NCBI GenBank assembly: GCA_027704905.1
Contig: CM051001.1
Span: 33,198,879 to 33,262,878 of the forward strand
From: Muraenolepis orangiensis
Taxonomy: Eukaryota; Chordata; Actinopteri; Gadiformes; Muraenolepididae
Direction: 5' to 3'
DNA length: 64,000 nucleotides
Shown: positions 46,801-60,516 of the stretch, in pieces
Numbering within the stretch: the first letter of the stretch is position 1
Layout of the letters: every line of letters begins with the position of its first letter
Program-made: the position numbers and the translations under genes
The notes under the pieces: generated by a model
Seen by the model: only the letters and a program-made list of their open reading frames with translations
Databases searched by the model: none
Told to the model about the DNA's origin: nothing

Positions 46801-49800
46801 GCGATTTCTTACTTTGCGATGTATTCACTCGTCTGTATTTTCTATGCACGTGCACAGTTCGACAAAGACCTCAGACACGCTTCAGTGTTGGAACAGCCTT
46901 CTCTGCTGGCTGCCATCTCCAGCTGGTTCAGTGACTTTGAGCTACAGGAGATCTTCCGAAAGGGTGAGTCTACTCCCACCATGTCATGAAATCAACAGGT
47001 CTGGACGACATCAAAGTATTGAAACAAGAAATGTACAATGTCCCCCCCCCCCCCCTCCCAGGGTCGTACACTATTCAGGGACGCAGGGTTCGAGTGTACC
47101 AGCCTGAATTTGAGGAGTGCTGGGCCATAGGGCTGGTCTCGCAGCACGACCCCGTCTCACACCTCATGGAGATCTCCATGGATAAGGTAACCCACAGACA
47201 CATTCCCAAGGGCTGCTGGATCTCAAGATAAAAATACAGTTGTTGGTAAAGAATGACATGGGGTGATAATAATGCTAATAATAATATTTTTTTGTCATTA
47301 AGTGGTTATCGTTGTTTTCGTAGGGAGATGAAAACCAGATGGTGGATCCTCGTGTAATACATGTGATGTTCACAGAGGAGGAGGTAAGTGGATCATTTGA
47401 ACACAATGTCCTCTAAAGGAAACTTCATCAAAGATGGTTTTGTTAATTTAGGTATTGATTTAAGTAAGGAATAAACCACAACTTCAAGCAACCTCGGTGT
47501 GTGACCTTGGCCGCACCACCACCACCCCGGACGGCCTTTACGTTCCAATAACCACAAAGCCCGGAGTGGTTTATTCCACTTATACCACAGTTACCAACAA
47601 TGTTAAGATGTTAGTTACGTTCTACAATGATGTTTTTGTTTTTTATCAACACAATCAGCTGAAATTAGTATATTCTTCCACCGTGCTTTGAGCATGTTGT
47701 TTTTGCGTCGTTAAGGAAAGATCGGATCCGTGTTCAATTTGACCGCTGTTGTCGATGTTGGATTTGTAGCACATTGATGCAGAACTGTTAAAAGGCATAT
47801 GTCTCATAAATAAATGCTGGTATACCGCTTGTTCCCCCCCCCCCCCCCCCCCCCTGTCCCTGTCTTAGCTGAGTAAGAACGCTCGTTGTAAGAAGGAGAG
47901 CGAATTGGCGAAAGGAGACGGTGGGCGCAGGCGCCGCTCCACCTCGGGAGACGAAGACGAAAAGAACTTGAAGCGCTTCAAAGGCGCCGGAGAGGCTGCT
48001 GCTGTCGCCGACGGCAACAGCACCCATGCCTCTGTGGACGGGCCAGTTATGTGGACCGGAGAGGGCCCGGGGGCGGACCGAGTCAGCAGCACCACTAAAA
48101 ACGGGAGCACCTCATCCCCGGGCAACACCCTCTCGCTCCAAATGGACCCATCGCATGCTGCTCGGTTCTCTGGCCAGGTCAAGGAGAACGGCCGCCCTCT
48201 CACTGCGCAGGGTGTGCCAGACTCCACCACACCGCTTACCCACACGCCCACCCCGCCGCCTCTCAAACCGGCCCCGTCCCCGTTCTCCAACACATCGTTC
48301 CCCTCGCTCGGCCAGATGCCCAGCCTGGTTCCCGGCGGGACCGTGCATAAGGCTTTGCCGGCCATCCCGGCGGAGCCTGCCTACCCAAGAACAGCCGCAC
48401 TGGTGTCCCCTGGGCCTGTCACTATCTCTTCGTCTTCCCACGGCGCGGGAGCCAGTGTGGCTCTTTCTTCTACCGTGGCCTTCAGCCGTAAGGCCCCCGC
48501 CTGGGGGAGCCAGACAGAGGTATGTTCTTGATCCAAAAACTCAGATAATTTAATATCTCGGTTACAATGTGTGTATCTCAATGTTTTCTGGTAATTCAAT
48601 AAATAAAATAACCAAATGTTAAAACCTATTTTTGCTAACTTTATACACAATGTGATTTCTTTATAAATACTCATGAGTAATGTGTATACAATCACTAAGT
48701 ATGTAAAGACAATAGACGTAGAAGTAGAATGTCTAGAACAGTCTGGTAAGTTCAGAAAATGACTGATCACTTTACGGTCGAAAAGCAATATCATGCGATA
48801 TTCATCACGATATTCTGAGACAATCTAAGACAATACCTAGTCTGCTGTCACAGTATTGCTATAATGCCCAGACCTAATCTGATACAGTTCTGTCTCTAAC
48901 CCCGTTTTGTCTCGCAGGGCTTCTGTGCACCTGCTAGCCTCCCTGTAGCTGCTCCTGTGTTTGGTGAGGTAAGCTCCCAGACCAACGGAGCCTCCAGCAC
49001 GACCACCACCCCCCAGGACCCGTCCAGACCTTTTGGCTTTGGCTTTGGAGGAGACAAGAAGGAGGCCCAACCCCTGCAAGACCAGAACTTGTTTTTCCAG
49101 TGTATGACCCAGAACCCTGGCCCCAACCAGAGTCCTATTGCGGTCCAGACGCCCAAGGACACCAACTACTTTACTGCAGTGTCAGAGAGCCTTGTTAAAG
49201 AGCCCCCGAGCCTGTTTAAGCTAACAGAGGGTCAGAAGAACCTAGCCTCTGCAGGGCTGTTTGGGTCACAGAAAGATCAGCCCAATGTGCCTGAGAGCCA
49301 TCCAGCAGGGAATGGTCTGCTCACTAAGCCTTCAGGAGGAGATAAAGCTGTAGCGCCCTTCCCCGGCATGAGTGGATCTGGAGGCACTAGAGGAACGGCC
49401 CTGGCCGGTCTGGCTCCGGCTTCTGGAGCTCAGGGCACTGGTAAGAGGGTTGGTAGTAATGGGGCCCTGGCTTCTGGAAGCATAGGGCTGCTTTCTACCA
49501 AGACTCCTGACAGCCACCAGAACCTGTTCCTCCAGGCCTCCAAAGAGCCCTCAAACCCCTTCCTGGCATATGGGGACCCAACCCCACCAGCCTCCTTTGC
49601 AGGCTTTTCTGGTACTGAAGCAGAGAGTGTTGGCACTGCTTCAGATGGTAAACCAAACCTGTTCACCATGGCAGAGCCGCCAAAGGGGATCCTGACTACT
49701 CCCTTGGCAGCCCTCCCCTCAGCTGCTTCCCCCAGTTCCTCTGCTCATGTCCCAGCCTTCTCTCAGAGGCCACAAAGCGAAGGAGTTAAACCCAAGGAGG

Positions 49801-52800
49801 AGCAAAATGGCCAGGAGAGGCCTACCTCCACATCAGCCTCGAGTCCTGGTGGAAACGAAGAGGCCTCTGGCAACTTTGACCAGAGCCAAACCCAGAAGTT
49901 TAACCTGGAGGACAGGGGCCAGTCCTCCAAGCGGGACTCTGACTCCAGCATCAACAGTGACTTGTCGGACCTGAGCGAGAACGAGGAGGGACCAGACCGA
50001 GGCCCGGGGAGACCGCCAGGCCCTGCCAAAGTGGCAGGCATGCTGCAGAAGTCTAAAACCGTGGGAGCTCCCAAAGGCCGGCCGCGCACCAAGCCTTTCA
50101 AAGGTAGGCCCCCGTACACCTCGTAAACCCATAATATCCGGCCGTGTCCCTGTGGTTATAAACCCCCCCCAACCCTGGTCTGTGTCCGCAGTGGGCCAGT
50201 CGGTGCTGAAGGACCAGTCTAAAGTGCGGCGTCTGAAGCAATCCGGCGAGTCATTCCTCCAGGACGGTTCCTGTATCAACGTGGCTCCTCACCTGCACAA
50301 GTGCCGGGAGTGTCGCCTGGAGCGCTACCGCAAGTACCGGGACGAGGACACGGATGACGACGATGACCCCAACGTAGCCTGCCGCTTCTTCCACTTCCGC
50401 AGGTGTGTAATTGTGTGTGTGTGGTTTGTGAGACTGGTTCATCTTTGCCCGTGTCACATGTCAAACTTGTCTCCTAGACTAGGGTCAAACTTTTTCGTGC
50501 CGTGAACCCCTCCTGTGAAGGTACTTTTGGTTGGAAGGTTCTTTTCCCCCCATCTTCAAAGCATATAAATGATCAACTCACCCACTTTTGTTTCCTGACC
50601 CGCAGCTTGAAAACCACTAACGATTAATCAATTAATCAGACTTTAGATCAACCTCTCTAAAGTCTGAAGGCTGGTGTGCTCTGTAGGAAAAGAGCATTTA
50701 TTATTTATTTTCTTTCACTTCAAATGGTTGTTTTGACCACTCATGTTCCTGTGGGCGGGGACTTGGTTAGAAACATCCTGTCTGGCACAACTTGTTTGTG
50801 AAACTAGACTGTACACTCACTTTAGAGGAGTTAACGCCTGTTGGCATGAGCAACGATGCCACATGTGCACCGATTGCGAGGCTCAAATGGGTTGCATGGC
50901 GTCGCATACTAGGGTTCAAACACAACAGCAATGTTCCCATTAGCCATCTCACTAGTAGTTTCTTTCTCATGTCCCACATATGCAGTACTTGCTCTTCCAT
51001 AATTGCTAACAAAATCAAACCTGTGTAGTAGCCTAGCCGCTAAATCAGAAACCTCCTTCTTGCACTTTCGAATGCTTTTCTCTGTGAGTAAGGAGAAATA
51101 TCTTTGTAACCAAACAGTAAACTCCGCACGACTCACACTTGCTGGTTTACGACGCAGGAGATGTTGTCTCCACCCCCAGAAGTTGGGCTATAGCGTTTTT
51201 GTCGAACTTCTGGATCCAAAGTGTGAAAATAAGTGAGAAAATAAAAATCGTGATGAAAGAATAATCATGCCCACGAATAGTGAATCATATTGCAATCGCA
51301 ATAATCGGTCGGAATAATGGCAGTATGAATTTGTTAACCGTATGGTTTAGCCGTACTAGACGGCCAACCGGCTTTTGATGCGTCTGTATGTAATCCCTGA
51401 CCAGGCTGGCGTTCACCCGTAAAGGCGTTCTGCGCGTGGAGGGCTTCCTAAGCCCCCAGCAGAGCGACTCCATGGCCATGGGCCTCTGGCTCCCGGCCCC
51501 CGCCGTCCAGGAGGGCCTGGACCTGGACACGTCCAAGTACATCCTGGCTAACGTGGGCGACCAGTTCTGCCAGCTGGTCATGTCTGAGAAGGAAGCCATG
51601 ATGATGGTGGAGCCTCACCGTGAGTGTTAGCAACCGAGTACCAAGGAATGCTCATTCAGTGTCACCTTCGCATGTGAAAGTGTGTTTTTGGCCAGCCGAC
51701 GGACAAAATTAGGCTTATCGACTTAAAGTTGCAGGGCATGGTTATGAAAAATTCACATTATTGCTGGGATAATTTGGGAGCAATTTTTGATCGAGCAAGC
51801 AAATTCTGACATCACACCTAAACCTTCTCTCAGGGTGCTTTGAGGTTGGAAATGTGTAAAATATATCATGTCTCTATATTCAGTCAGTTGAATTGCATTT
51901 AGAGTGTTTCTGTAACTCCAAGTCTTCATGTGAATAGAAGTTATCATCTGTTATCAATATTTAACCAGTATTGTAGTAGTAGTAGACTGTCTATTTATTT
52001 AGCCTAAAGGTTACAGTAATGTAGATGTAGTGGCAAAAACCCATTTAATTCTAAGTAAGTGTATGTAAGCTATGTACTGTAAGTACATTACATACATTAC
52101 ATAGGTTAAATGGTTTACCTCATCTCACAATATAACAATCATTTAAAAAGTGGAACCGCAGAATGAAAACCATTTGAAGTGTCAGTATTGTGAATGATGG
52201 TAGTGCGTAGGGCAGCGGAAAGGCTGGTGAACGTGCCGTGTGTTTTCCTGTGTTTAGAGAAAGTGGCGTGGAAGCGTGCGGTACGAGGCGTGCGGGAGAT
52301 GTGTGACGTGTGTGAGACCACTCTGTTCAACATCCACTGGGTCTGTCGCAAGTGCGGCTTCGGCGTGTGTCTGGACTGCTACCGGCTACGGCGGAGCAGG
52401 CCTCGAGAGGGTGTGTACAAAGCGCTCGGTCTGTGTGTGCGCCACTCGACGCAACGGTCAAACCTTTCAAATTATGTTTTTTTTTTTGTTTAGATATTGA
52501 TATATATTTATCTTTTAATACAACTGCATACCCCTGCTCACTACCTGTTTATACTTACCGTGTGTGTAGATATAGATATATATAAATGTAGATATCTATA
52601 TCAATAGATATCGATATAGATATCTATATAGATATAGATACCTATAATTCTGCACATATCTCATACCTACTCTATAAGTTGTTTTAAACCTGTTTTTAGG
52701 ACTGTTTTTACATATTATTCAACAACTTTACGTTATATATTAACATGCACTTTACGGCAACATTTGCACTCTGGTTAGATGCCGAATTCCTTTCGTTGTA

Positions 52801-55800
52801 CTGTACTTGTGCTGTACAACGACAATACATTAGAATCTAATCTAATCTAAAATGAAATGCAACTTGTTCTCCTCAGAGGTCGATGATGGTCCAGAGGACG
52901 AAGTGTTCTCCTGGCTGAAGTGTGCTAAAGGCCAGCCTCACGAGCCTCAGAACCTCATGCCCACACAGATTATACCTGGGACAGGTACAGTGCTCATTAT
53001 TACGGAGGTTATGCTTTCACCCCCACCGATTGTCTCTCTGTTCATAAGATAACTTAAACTTGGTGGGTAGATTCATATAGGCCAAGGAACAGTTGATTTA
53101 GATGTTGGCACTGAACCACATCTGAATCCTGATCCAGGGGATCTTTTTGGTGTGGAGTTATGCGCTCTACTGAGGGGCCTCTAGTTGTTTGTTTTGTATT
53201 AACAATATTCAGTAAGGTTCAGTAATTAGTGTCAGGGACAAGATTGTGATTCTGTCATAATTGCTATTTGGTAATATTTTGGTAAAATATTATTATTTTT
53301 AATTTTAATTTTTACTTTTTTTTTGGTGTGAATTGAATCTTTTTGTGTGGTTTACCCTTTAAGTATAACATTTAGGTTCTACAAGTTTGCCATTGTTTTT
53401 ATATGAAAGTGGCTGAGCAGAACAGAACAGACCGTTGTTGATGTGATATACACACACACTATAGCGCCCTCAGCTGTGTGTAGGTTTGGTGGTCTGTTTT
53501 CTCCCCCTCTCCCCCTCTCCCCCCTCCCCCACTCCTAGTTAATGTATGTTGTTGTGCGTCCCGGTCTCTCCCCCGGTTTCCCTGCAGCGCTGTACAACAT
53601 TGGGGACATGGTGCACTCGGCGCGAGGGAAGTGGGGCATCAAGGCCAACTGTCCCTGCACCAGCCGATACGCCAAGACACAAGGGCGCACCAGCAGCACC
53701 CCCAATGGGGTTTCACAGGTACTGTTACTGTCACACAGACCTGAATCGTTCCTCATTGACATTACGTTAGCAAAGTACAGATAAACTGACCGCAATGTAC
53801 ATTTTCCTTCTCCCCGGCAGTCTTCCGTTCTCGGAGCGGCGTCGACCTCTGGCGTTGGCAACCACACTAAATCGGAGTTCGACACGTCTGCGGCGAAAAC
53901 GGTACCCACGCAGACGGCCGCGTCGTCAGACGGCGGGGGCGGCGGCGAGACGGTGGGCAGTACCAGTGGTTCGTCCGCCGTCCTCGGTAGTCAGACCACT
54001 ACCAAGGAGTCCCGTTCCTCCGCAGGAGAGGGCAACAGCTCTGCCCTGCACTGGCTGGCAGACCTGGCCACGCAGAAGGCCAAGGACGACACTAAAGGTG
54101 TGTGTGCAGAATTGACCCAAATGGAAATGTGGCCAGAGGTCCATGTTGTTGCTGCTTAAATACTACTGGTACTGAATAAGAAGGTTTCCTCCTTCTCGTA
54201 AAGTCAGAGGTTTAAAAATATGAATTTCCTAAGCCTGAGCATCATAAAAGGATTTAAATGCATGCAAAAGTTCTGAAACATAAACTATGTTTATGGTTAC
54301 CGCAATTCTTGAACATGTTGAAAGATAGAAAATGGTAAACCTTAGTTCCTGGACATTTATGTGCATGTGGTTAAAATAAGGTGAAGATGAAGGTTGTGGT
54401 TCTCCCTCCCTTCCCCCGGCAGAGTCTGGCTCGCTTCGCTCCATGATCAGCCGAGACAGCCGGCCACCGTTTGGTCTGGACTCGCTCAGCGCACTGTCCA
54501 AGCCCTCCGCCTCCAGCCCCAAGCTCTTCAACAGCCTGCTGCTGGGCTCCAGCATGTCCCAGCCCAAGCCAGAAGGTTCCAGCCTCCGGGACCTTCTGAA
54601 CTCTGGCCCCGGCAGGCTACCCCAGGGCCCGGGAGAGAGTGGGGTCCCCTTCCCCTCGGTCTTCAACTCGGGAGGCGTAAGTGTACTGTAACACCGTCTT
54701 TTTAGTTCTGTATTACGGTGCTCAAGAAACTTATTGTACTTTTACCTGAGCACTGGCTCAGTTCTTGGAGACTCGTTAGGTATGAAATGCACTTCTGACT
54801 TCTGGTAACAAGTTGTTCTCTTACTTACTTTGTTGAAACACACTATTGTAAGTCACTTTGGATAAAAGCGTCTGCTAAATTGATTGCAATTTAATGTAAT
54901 GTAAAATAAATGCTTGGAGATTAGAGATCATACTAGTTTCCAATGTGAGTGTCCTTCTTGCGTCTTCCCCAGGGCGACAAGCTAAAGAGCAGCCTGCCAG
55001 ACTTTCTGGACCACATCATCGCCTCGGTGGTCGAGACCAAGAAGGCGGAGGGCCGGCGCAGCGGAGCCTCGGATGGCGGGGAGCTGGGTCTGCTGGGGGG
55101 GCGGCGGGACGGCGTGATGGGGCTCAGCGTGCTGGACCCCCACACCTCACACTCCTGGCTGTGTGACGGACGGCTCCTCTGCCTGCAGGACCCCAGCAAC
55201 GTCAACAACTGGAAGATCTTCAGAGAGTGCTGGAAGCAGGGACAAGTAAGTACATTCAGCGTTTACATTTGGTCCGTGGGCACGCGTTTGCTCGTCCCTT
55301 TTATAGAGCTGGAGAGTTGGATACATATTTGGTTATACCGGTAAACTTGATTTTAAAACGCAGTTGGAGACCAGTTCAGGGGAGGGGGTGGTTTTCTACA
55401 AATGATGGAAATGTTCAAATTATTTCAATTGTATGTATCAACGTAGTACTTCAATAGTATTATTTTGTCCCCTTTGAATGGTATTGTGTCAACTTATCGT
55501 AAATCCCAGTTTTATAGTAAACATGAATTACAATAATAAGCCCTTAATGATCAAATGTGAAATGAGAATGGTAAACTAGTTAGAGTCCGATGCCTCACTA
55601 TAGACTACAATGTAATGACTCGCTGTTGGACTGTTTGAATGGAATTCATAAGCATGCAGTGATAATTATTGATATTGTGTAAAATTCCCCATAAATGTCG
55701 TGCTGATACATTTTTTTTTTTCTCCCAGCCCCATGTCCACTAATAATGCTCTTCTTAAATGTCACACAAGCATTTTGAATATCTAAGTAGTCAAGCATGG

Positions 55801-58800
55801 CCTTTTCTACAGCAGGGAACTACACGAGAGAAAGGCCAGAGATAAACCTTGTTAAAACTCAAGAGGGGGTTTGCTCGAGTGTGGCTGTGTTCCCAAACTT
55901 GGACTGGGCCTTAGCTGCCACACAGACACAACTGGGTTATGTACCAACAACGTATTGGGCTTAAGGGCTTAAGTGACCTAGCATTATCATTAAGTGTGAG
56001 AAAAGGGCTTAAGTGTAACCGGTTCCTGTCCTCCTCAGCCTGTGCTGGTGTCAGGGATACACAAGCGGCTGAAGAGCAACCTGTGGCGACCAGACGCCTT
56101 CAGCAAAGAGTTTGGAGACCAGGATGTGGACCTGGTCAACTGTAGGAACTGCTCCATCATCTCTGACGTCAAGGTGCGGGACTTCTGGGACGGCTTCCAA
56201 GTCATTTCACGTGAGTCATTTCTGAATGTCACTTTCGGTCTCTGACGTGTATGGACCTTTTCTGTAAAGGTTTGCGCAATGGCTGAGTGATGTGTGTGTG
56301 TGTGTGTGTGTGTGTGCAGGGCGCCTAAAGGGCAGCGATGGCCAACCCATGGTGTTGAAACTGAAGGACTGGCCTCCAGGAGAAGACTTCCGGGACATGA
56401 TGCCCACACGGTGAGCAGACCTAGTGCCTTGACACCATCTACTTGGTCTCACACATCAGACTACATCAATATCTAAAGTATATGTTTAGATTGATGTATT
56501 TTAGATTCATATAACGCCTGATGGCAGGTGGGCTCAGAGTTCTCATATTTATTCCCACCAATCATGTTTCTGGAGGCGGGGATCTGTAAGTGTGTAATCA
56601 CACGCGGACACAAACTCAGTCAGCACGAGTTAAAAGCGTCTGTAAAGGTTTCCACTCAACACAGTTAATAAGACTGGCCACTGTAGAAACACACATTCAA
56701 ATCCCCTTCTGACAGCTTCAGCCACTCGCGCTAATTAGTTTTCTTCCTTCTGTAGAATATAACGAAAAGGTTAACAAGGTGTAACTCCGCCACTTGCAGT
56801 ATCTGATTCTCCCCCCCCCCAGAAGTTCCGGTATAGCATAGAACTGCTGGATCTGAGATTACCATCTGCTACATTCAGGCAGTGCCTGCCTCCAACCTAA
56901 CCACTGCCTTTGGCCCTCATCTATAGTCCCTTCTATAGTCTCTTCTTAGTCCAAAGCTGCGTATGTTTTTTGCTGTTCAACGGCTCTGTGCGCCACGGTT
57001 ATTTTCAGCTTCGAAGACCTGATGGAGAACCTGCCTCTGCCAGAGTACACCAAACGAGATGGCTGCCTGAACCTGGCTGCCCGTCTGCCAAACTTCTTTG
57101 TGCGTCCTGACCTGGGCCCTAAGATGTACAACGCCTATGGTAAGGAAATTAAGAAGGACTGGTCAATAAATCTTAAGAAGAATATGATCCAAGCGGACTC
57201 ATAAGCGGAGCAAAACAGACAAAATGTCAAATGTCAAATGTCTCTTTGTAACTGTGCCCCCTTCCCTCCGCCTGCCTCCAGGTCTGATCTCCACAGAGGA
57301 CAGTAAGGTGGGCACCACTAACCTCCATCTGGACGTGTCTGACGCCGTCAACGTCATGGTCTATGTGGGGATTCCCCATGAATCAGGAGACCACGAGAAC
57401 GGTGAGCCACTCGGGGGCACACAAATACACCACCCTGTCCCTCTCTGCTACCGGTTCACTCGTGTTCACAACTGTGACCGCAATCCACGTTGTCTAAGAC
57501 TGTTCATCAACATTAGTACATTTACCAGTACCATTCAAACAAATGGTACTTATATATGGTACATATAATGCTATAATGCAATTAACAGAACATGTATAGA
57601 TGATGTATATTAAATAAATGTCTTGACTCCTCATCATAAAAAGCAAGGTTACTAAATGCATCACTTTGGACCTTGGTTTAGGCCATTCATCTGACTAAAT
57701 ATAAATGATTGATATTGGCGACAAACATAATTCCCTCAATAAATCACAATCTTGCACACTCAACATATCTAAATGTACATAAAGGTCCATTTAAACTATT
57801 TTCTGCACACCGATACGTCTTGCATAATCTTGGGAGGATATGTAAATCTTTAAATTCTATAAAATGCCCATGAAAATGTTTCCAACTAAAGTTGCCAGCA
57901 GGCTCCTTCCAAATTCCAACGGGTTCTCTTGCCACATCCTGACCATTCTGACTGGACTGCCCCGAGGAGCGGGCCCCTGGACTGGCTCTCACCTGTGTTG
58001 ATTAACTCTATTGTGGCCAAATCTTTTCATTCACAGCGCCAGATATCGCTGGACGCAAAGGTCTGTAGACGTTCAATTGTAACACCGTAGTAGCATGTCC
58101 TTCCTCTCAACTAACTACCCTCTCTCTGCTCATTGTGCTCTGTTTACCGCCGTGTTCACCAAGGCCCAAAGCACCAAGTTCTTTCTTCTCACTAGATGTT
58201 GTTGTTTTTGTCTTGCATGAGAGTACCACAACAAAACCCCAAAACTATTTTTAACACTTTCTCTAATCCACTTTGGGAACTTTGTCCGTGTAGATGTCTG
58301 GGTCATTTTAGATTTTTGACCTGTAAGAATGTTGTTGAACTACCTTCTTTTCGTTGTTGAACTCCACCTTGCCTTCATCATGCAACCCTCACCTGTTAGT
58401 AAGCCCCTCCCTCTAGTGTTTCCCTTCCTCGTGACCCGGGGGGTGGTGCTCTGGCCCGGACTTGGTGGGAGATCAGCTTGGTTCGAGGGTGTCCTCCTTT
58501 AGTATTACCTCATACCTCATGCTACTGGAACCTTAATCTCTCTTCACTGGTCACAGTGGTACTTTATTCCTTTTATTTTTTATTTTTTTTATTATCAAGC
58601 AGTACCGTTTATCATTATAAACATTTATTGTTTATTTTATTATTTAATTTTAAAGAATTATTCACTGAAAATACTAAGTTTGGAATTATGAAGGTGTTTC
58701 CTTTAGCTATATAGATAGAGATATAGATATAGATATAGATATATATATATACTTATATAGATTGCGACGCTAACCAGCTAGAATTATAACCAGCCTAACA

Positions 58801-60441
58801 ACTGAAACCAGCTCATCTTGTCCTGGGTGACCTTTTGTGTTGGACTGGCACCACTCTCATGGAGTTCACTCCATGTTGCGTCAACAAACTTAAGCCTGTG
58901 GATGTTAATATTGTGATTGGTAAATCTGTAGTCTGCATCTCATGCCACTCAAACAGGGTGGTCCTTGTGGGGGGGGGGGTTTGTGTTCCCATCCTAACTG
59001 TATTGTTAGTGTGTAGCTGAGGGCCCGAGGTCCAGGGTCCTCCGGGTCTAAAGCTAGGTCTGCTAACCCTTTTTTTGTGAGGAAGCCGGCACACCTTGTA
59101 CGAAACGCCACTTGGAACAAACTTAACAGTTTGCTTCGAACCACCGACCTCCATGCAAAGAGGCCGTCTTTTCTGTAGGAATATAGTATTTGTTTTGTTG
59201 TGTAACAAATTGGTTGACTGACTCGGTGTGTTTTTGTTCACATTTTTTGTACGGTTACCTCCATTAGCCCAGATTCACATGGAATGAATATCTTGTAGAA
59301 GCCGTTGTACGTGCAACAGTGTGCCGGTACAATGTTTTCCGACTTTTACTCAATGTCCCTCGTGTGTGTTTCTATGTGTACATGGTTGCATCCGCAGAGG
59401 TCATGACGACCATCGAAGAGGGCGACGTGGATGAGATGACCAAGAGGAGGGTGTACGAGATCAAGGAGAAACCGGGGGCCCTTTGGCACATTTACGCCGC
59501 CAAGGACGCCGAGAAGATCAGGGAACTGCTCCGCAAGGTCAGCAGACGGGTGTCTTTTTTCAGGCAGACGGAAGGGCGGAGTGGGGTGTAAATAATTGAG
59601 AAAGGCATGTCTGAGTGCTGCGTGTTTCATGGGGTCCCCTGTGGGTGTCAGGTGGGAGAGGAACAGGGCCAGGAGAACCCTCCGGACCATGACCCTATCC
59701 ACGACCAGAGCTGGTACCTGGACCAGGTTCTCCGACGGAGGCTCTACGACGAATACGGAGTCCAGGGCTGGGCCATCGTGCAGTTCTTGGGGGATGCTGT
59801 CTTCATCCCCGCTGGGGCGCCACACCAGGTCAGCCTGGAGCTAACTAAACATCGGTTACATGGGTGCCGTCACCCGGATGAGAGGGAGGTTTAGGGGGGG
59901 TGAGTGTAACGGATGCCAGCAGGTGGCGCTGTGCAGTGGTAAACCTCAATCCCCGACGCCTAAATAGACGTTCTAGTGATGAAGCTAGAGCCTATGGGCT
60001 TGAGCTCTCACATTAGAACGTCTGCTCTCATGCCGGAGGTCGTCAGTTCGAGCCCAGTGCGGGACACTTACATACACGGTGAAATGGGTTTCTCTGCATT
60101 TAACTCATCCTGATAATGGGAGCAGTGGGCAGTTATTTTTATATACAGTGCTTGGGGCGCAGTGCAGGGGTCTGGTGCCTTGCTCAAGGGCACCTTGGCA
60201 GGGACCAGGTGTTTAGGGGACTTGAACCAAGTCCCAACAGACTGAGCTACCCTGCCCCCCAATTATGAAATTCCTAAAGTTGTATTTTATCACAAAAAAA
60301 AAGCAAGAATCTAATTCTGTGTTTACTATTTTACAGTTATTCCCCAGAGTTAAGCTTATAATTCATCATATCACAACTCACCCCACTGACCCTCAATGCA
60401 CTGCTTTCTCCCCTGTCCCTCTCTGTCTCTGTCTCGTCTCG

Positions 60442-60516
<75 letters not shown>

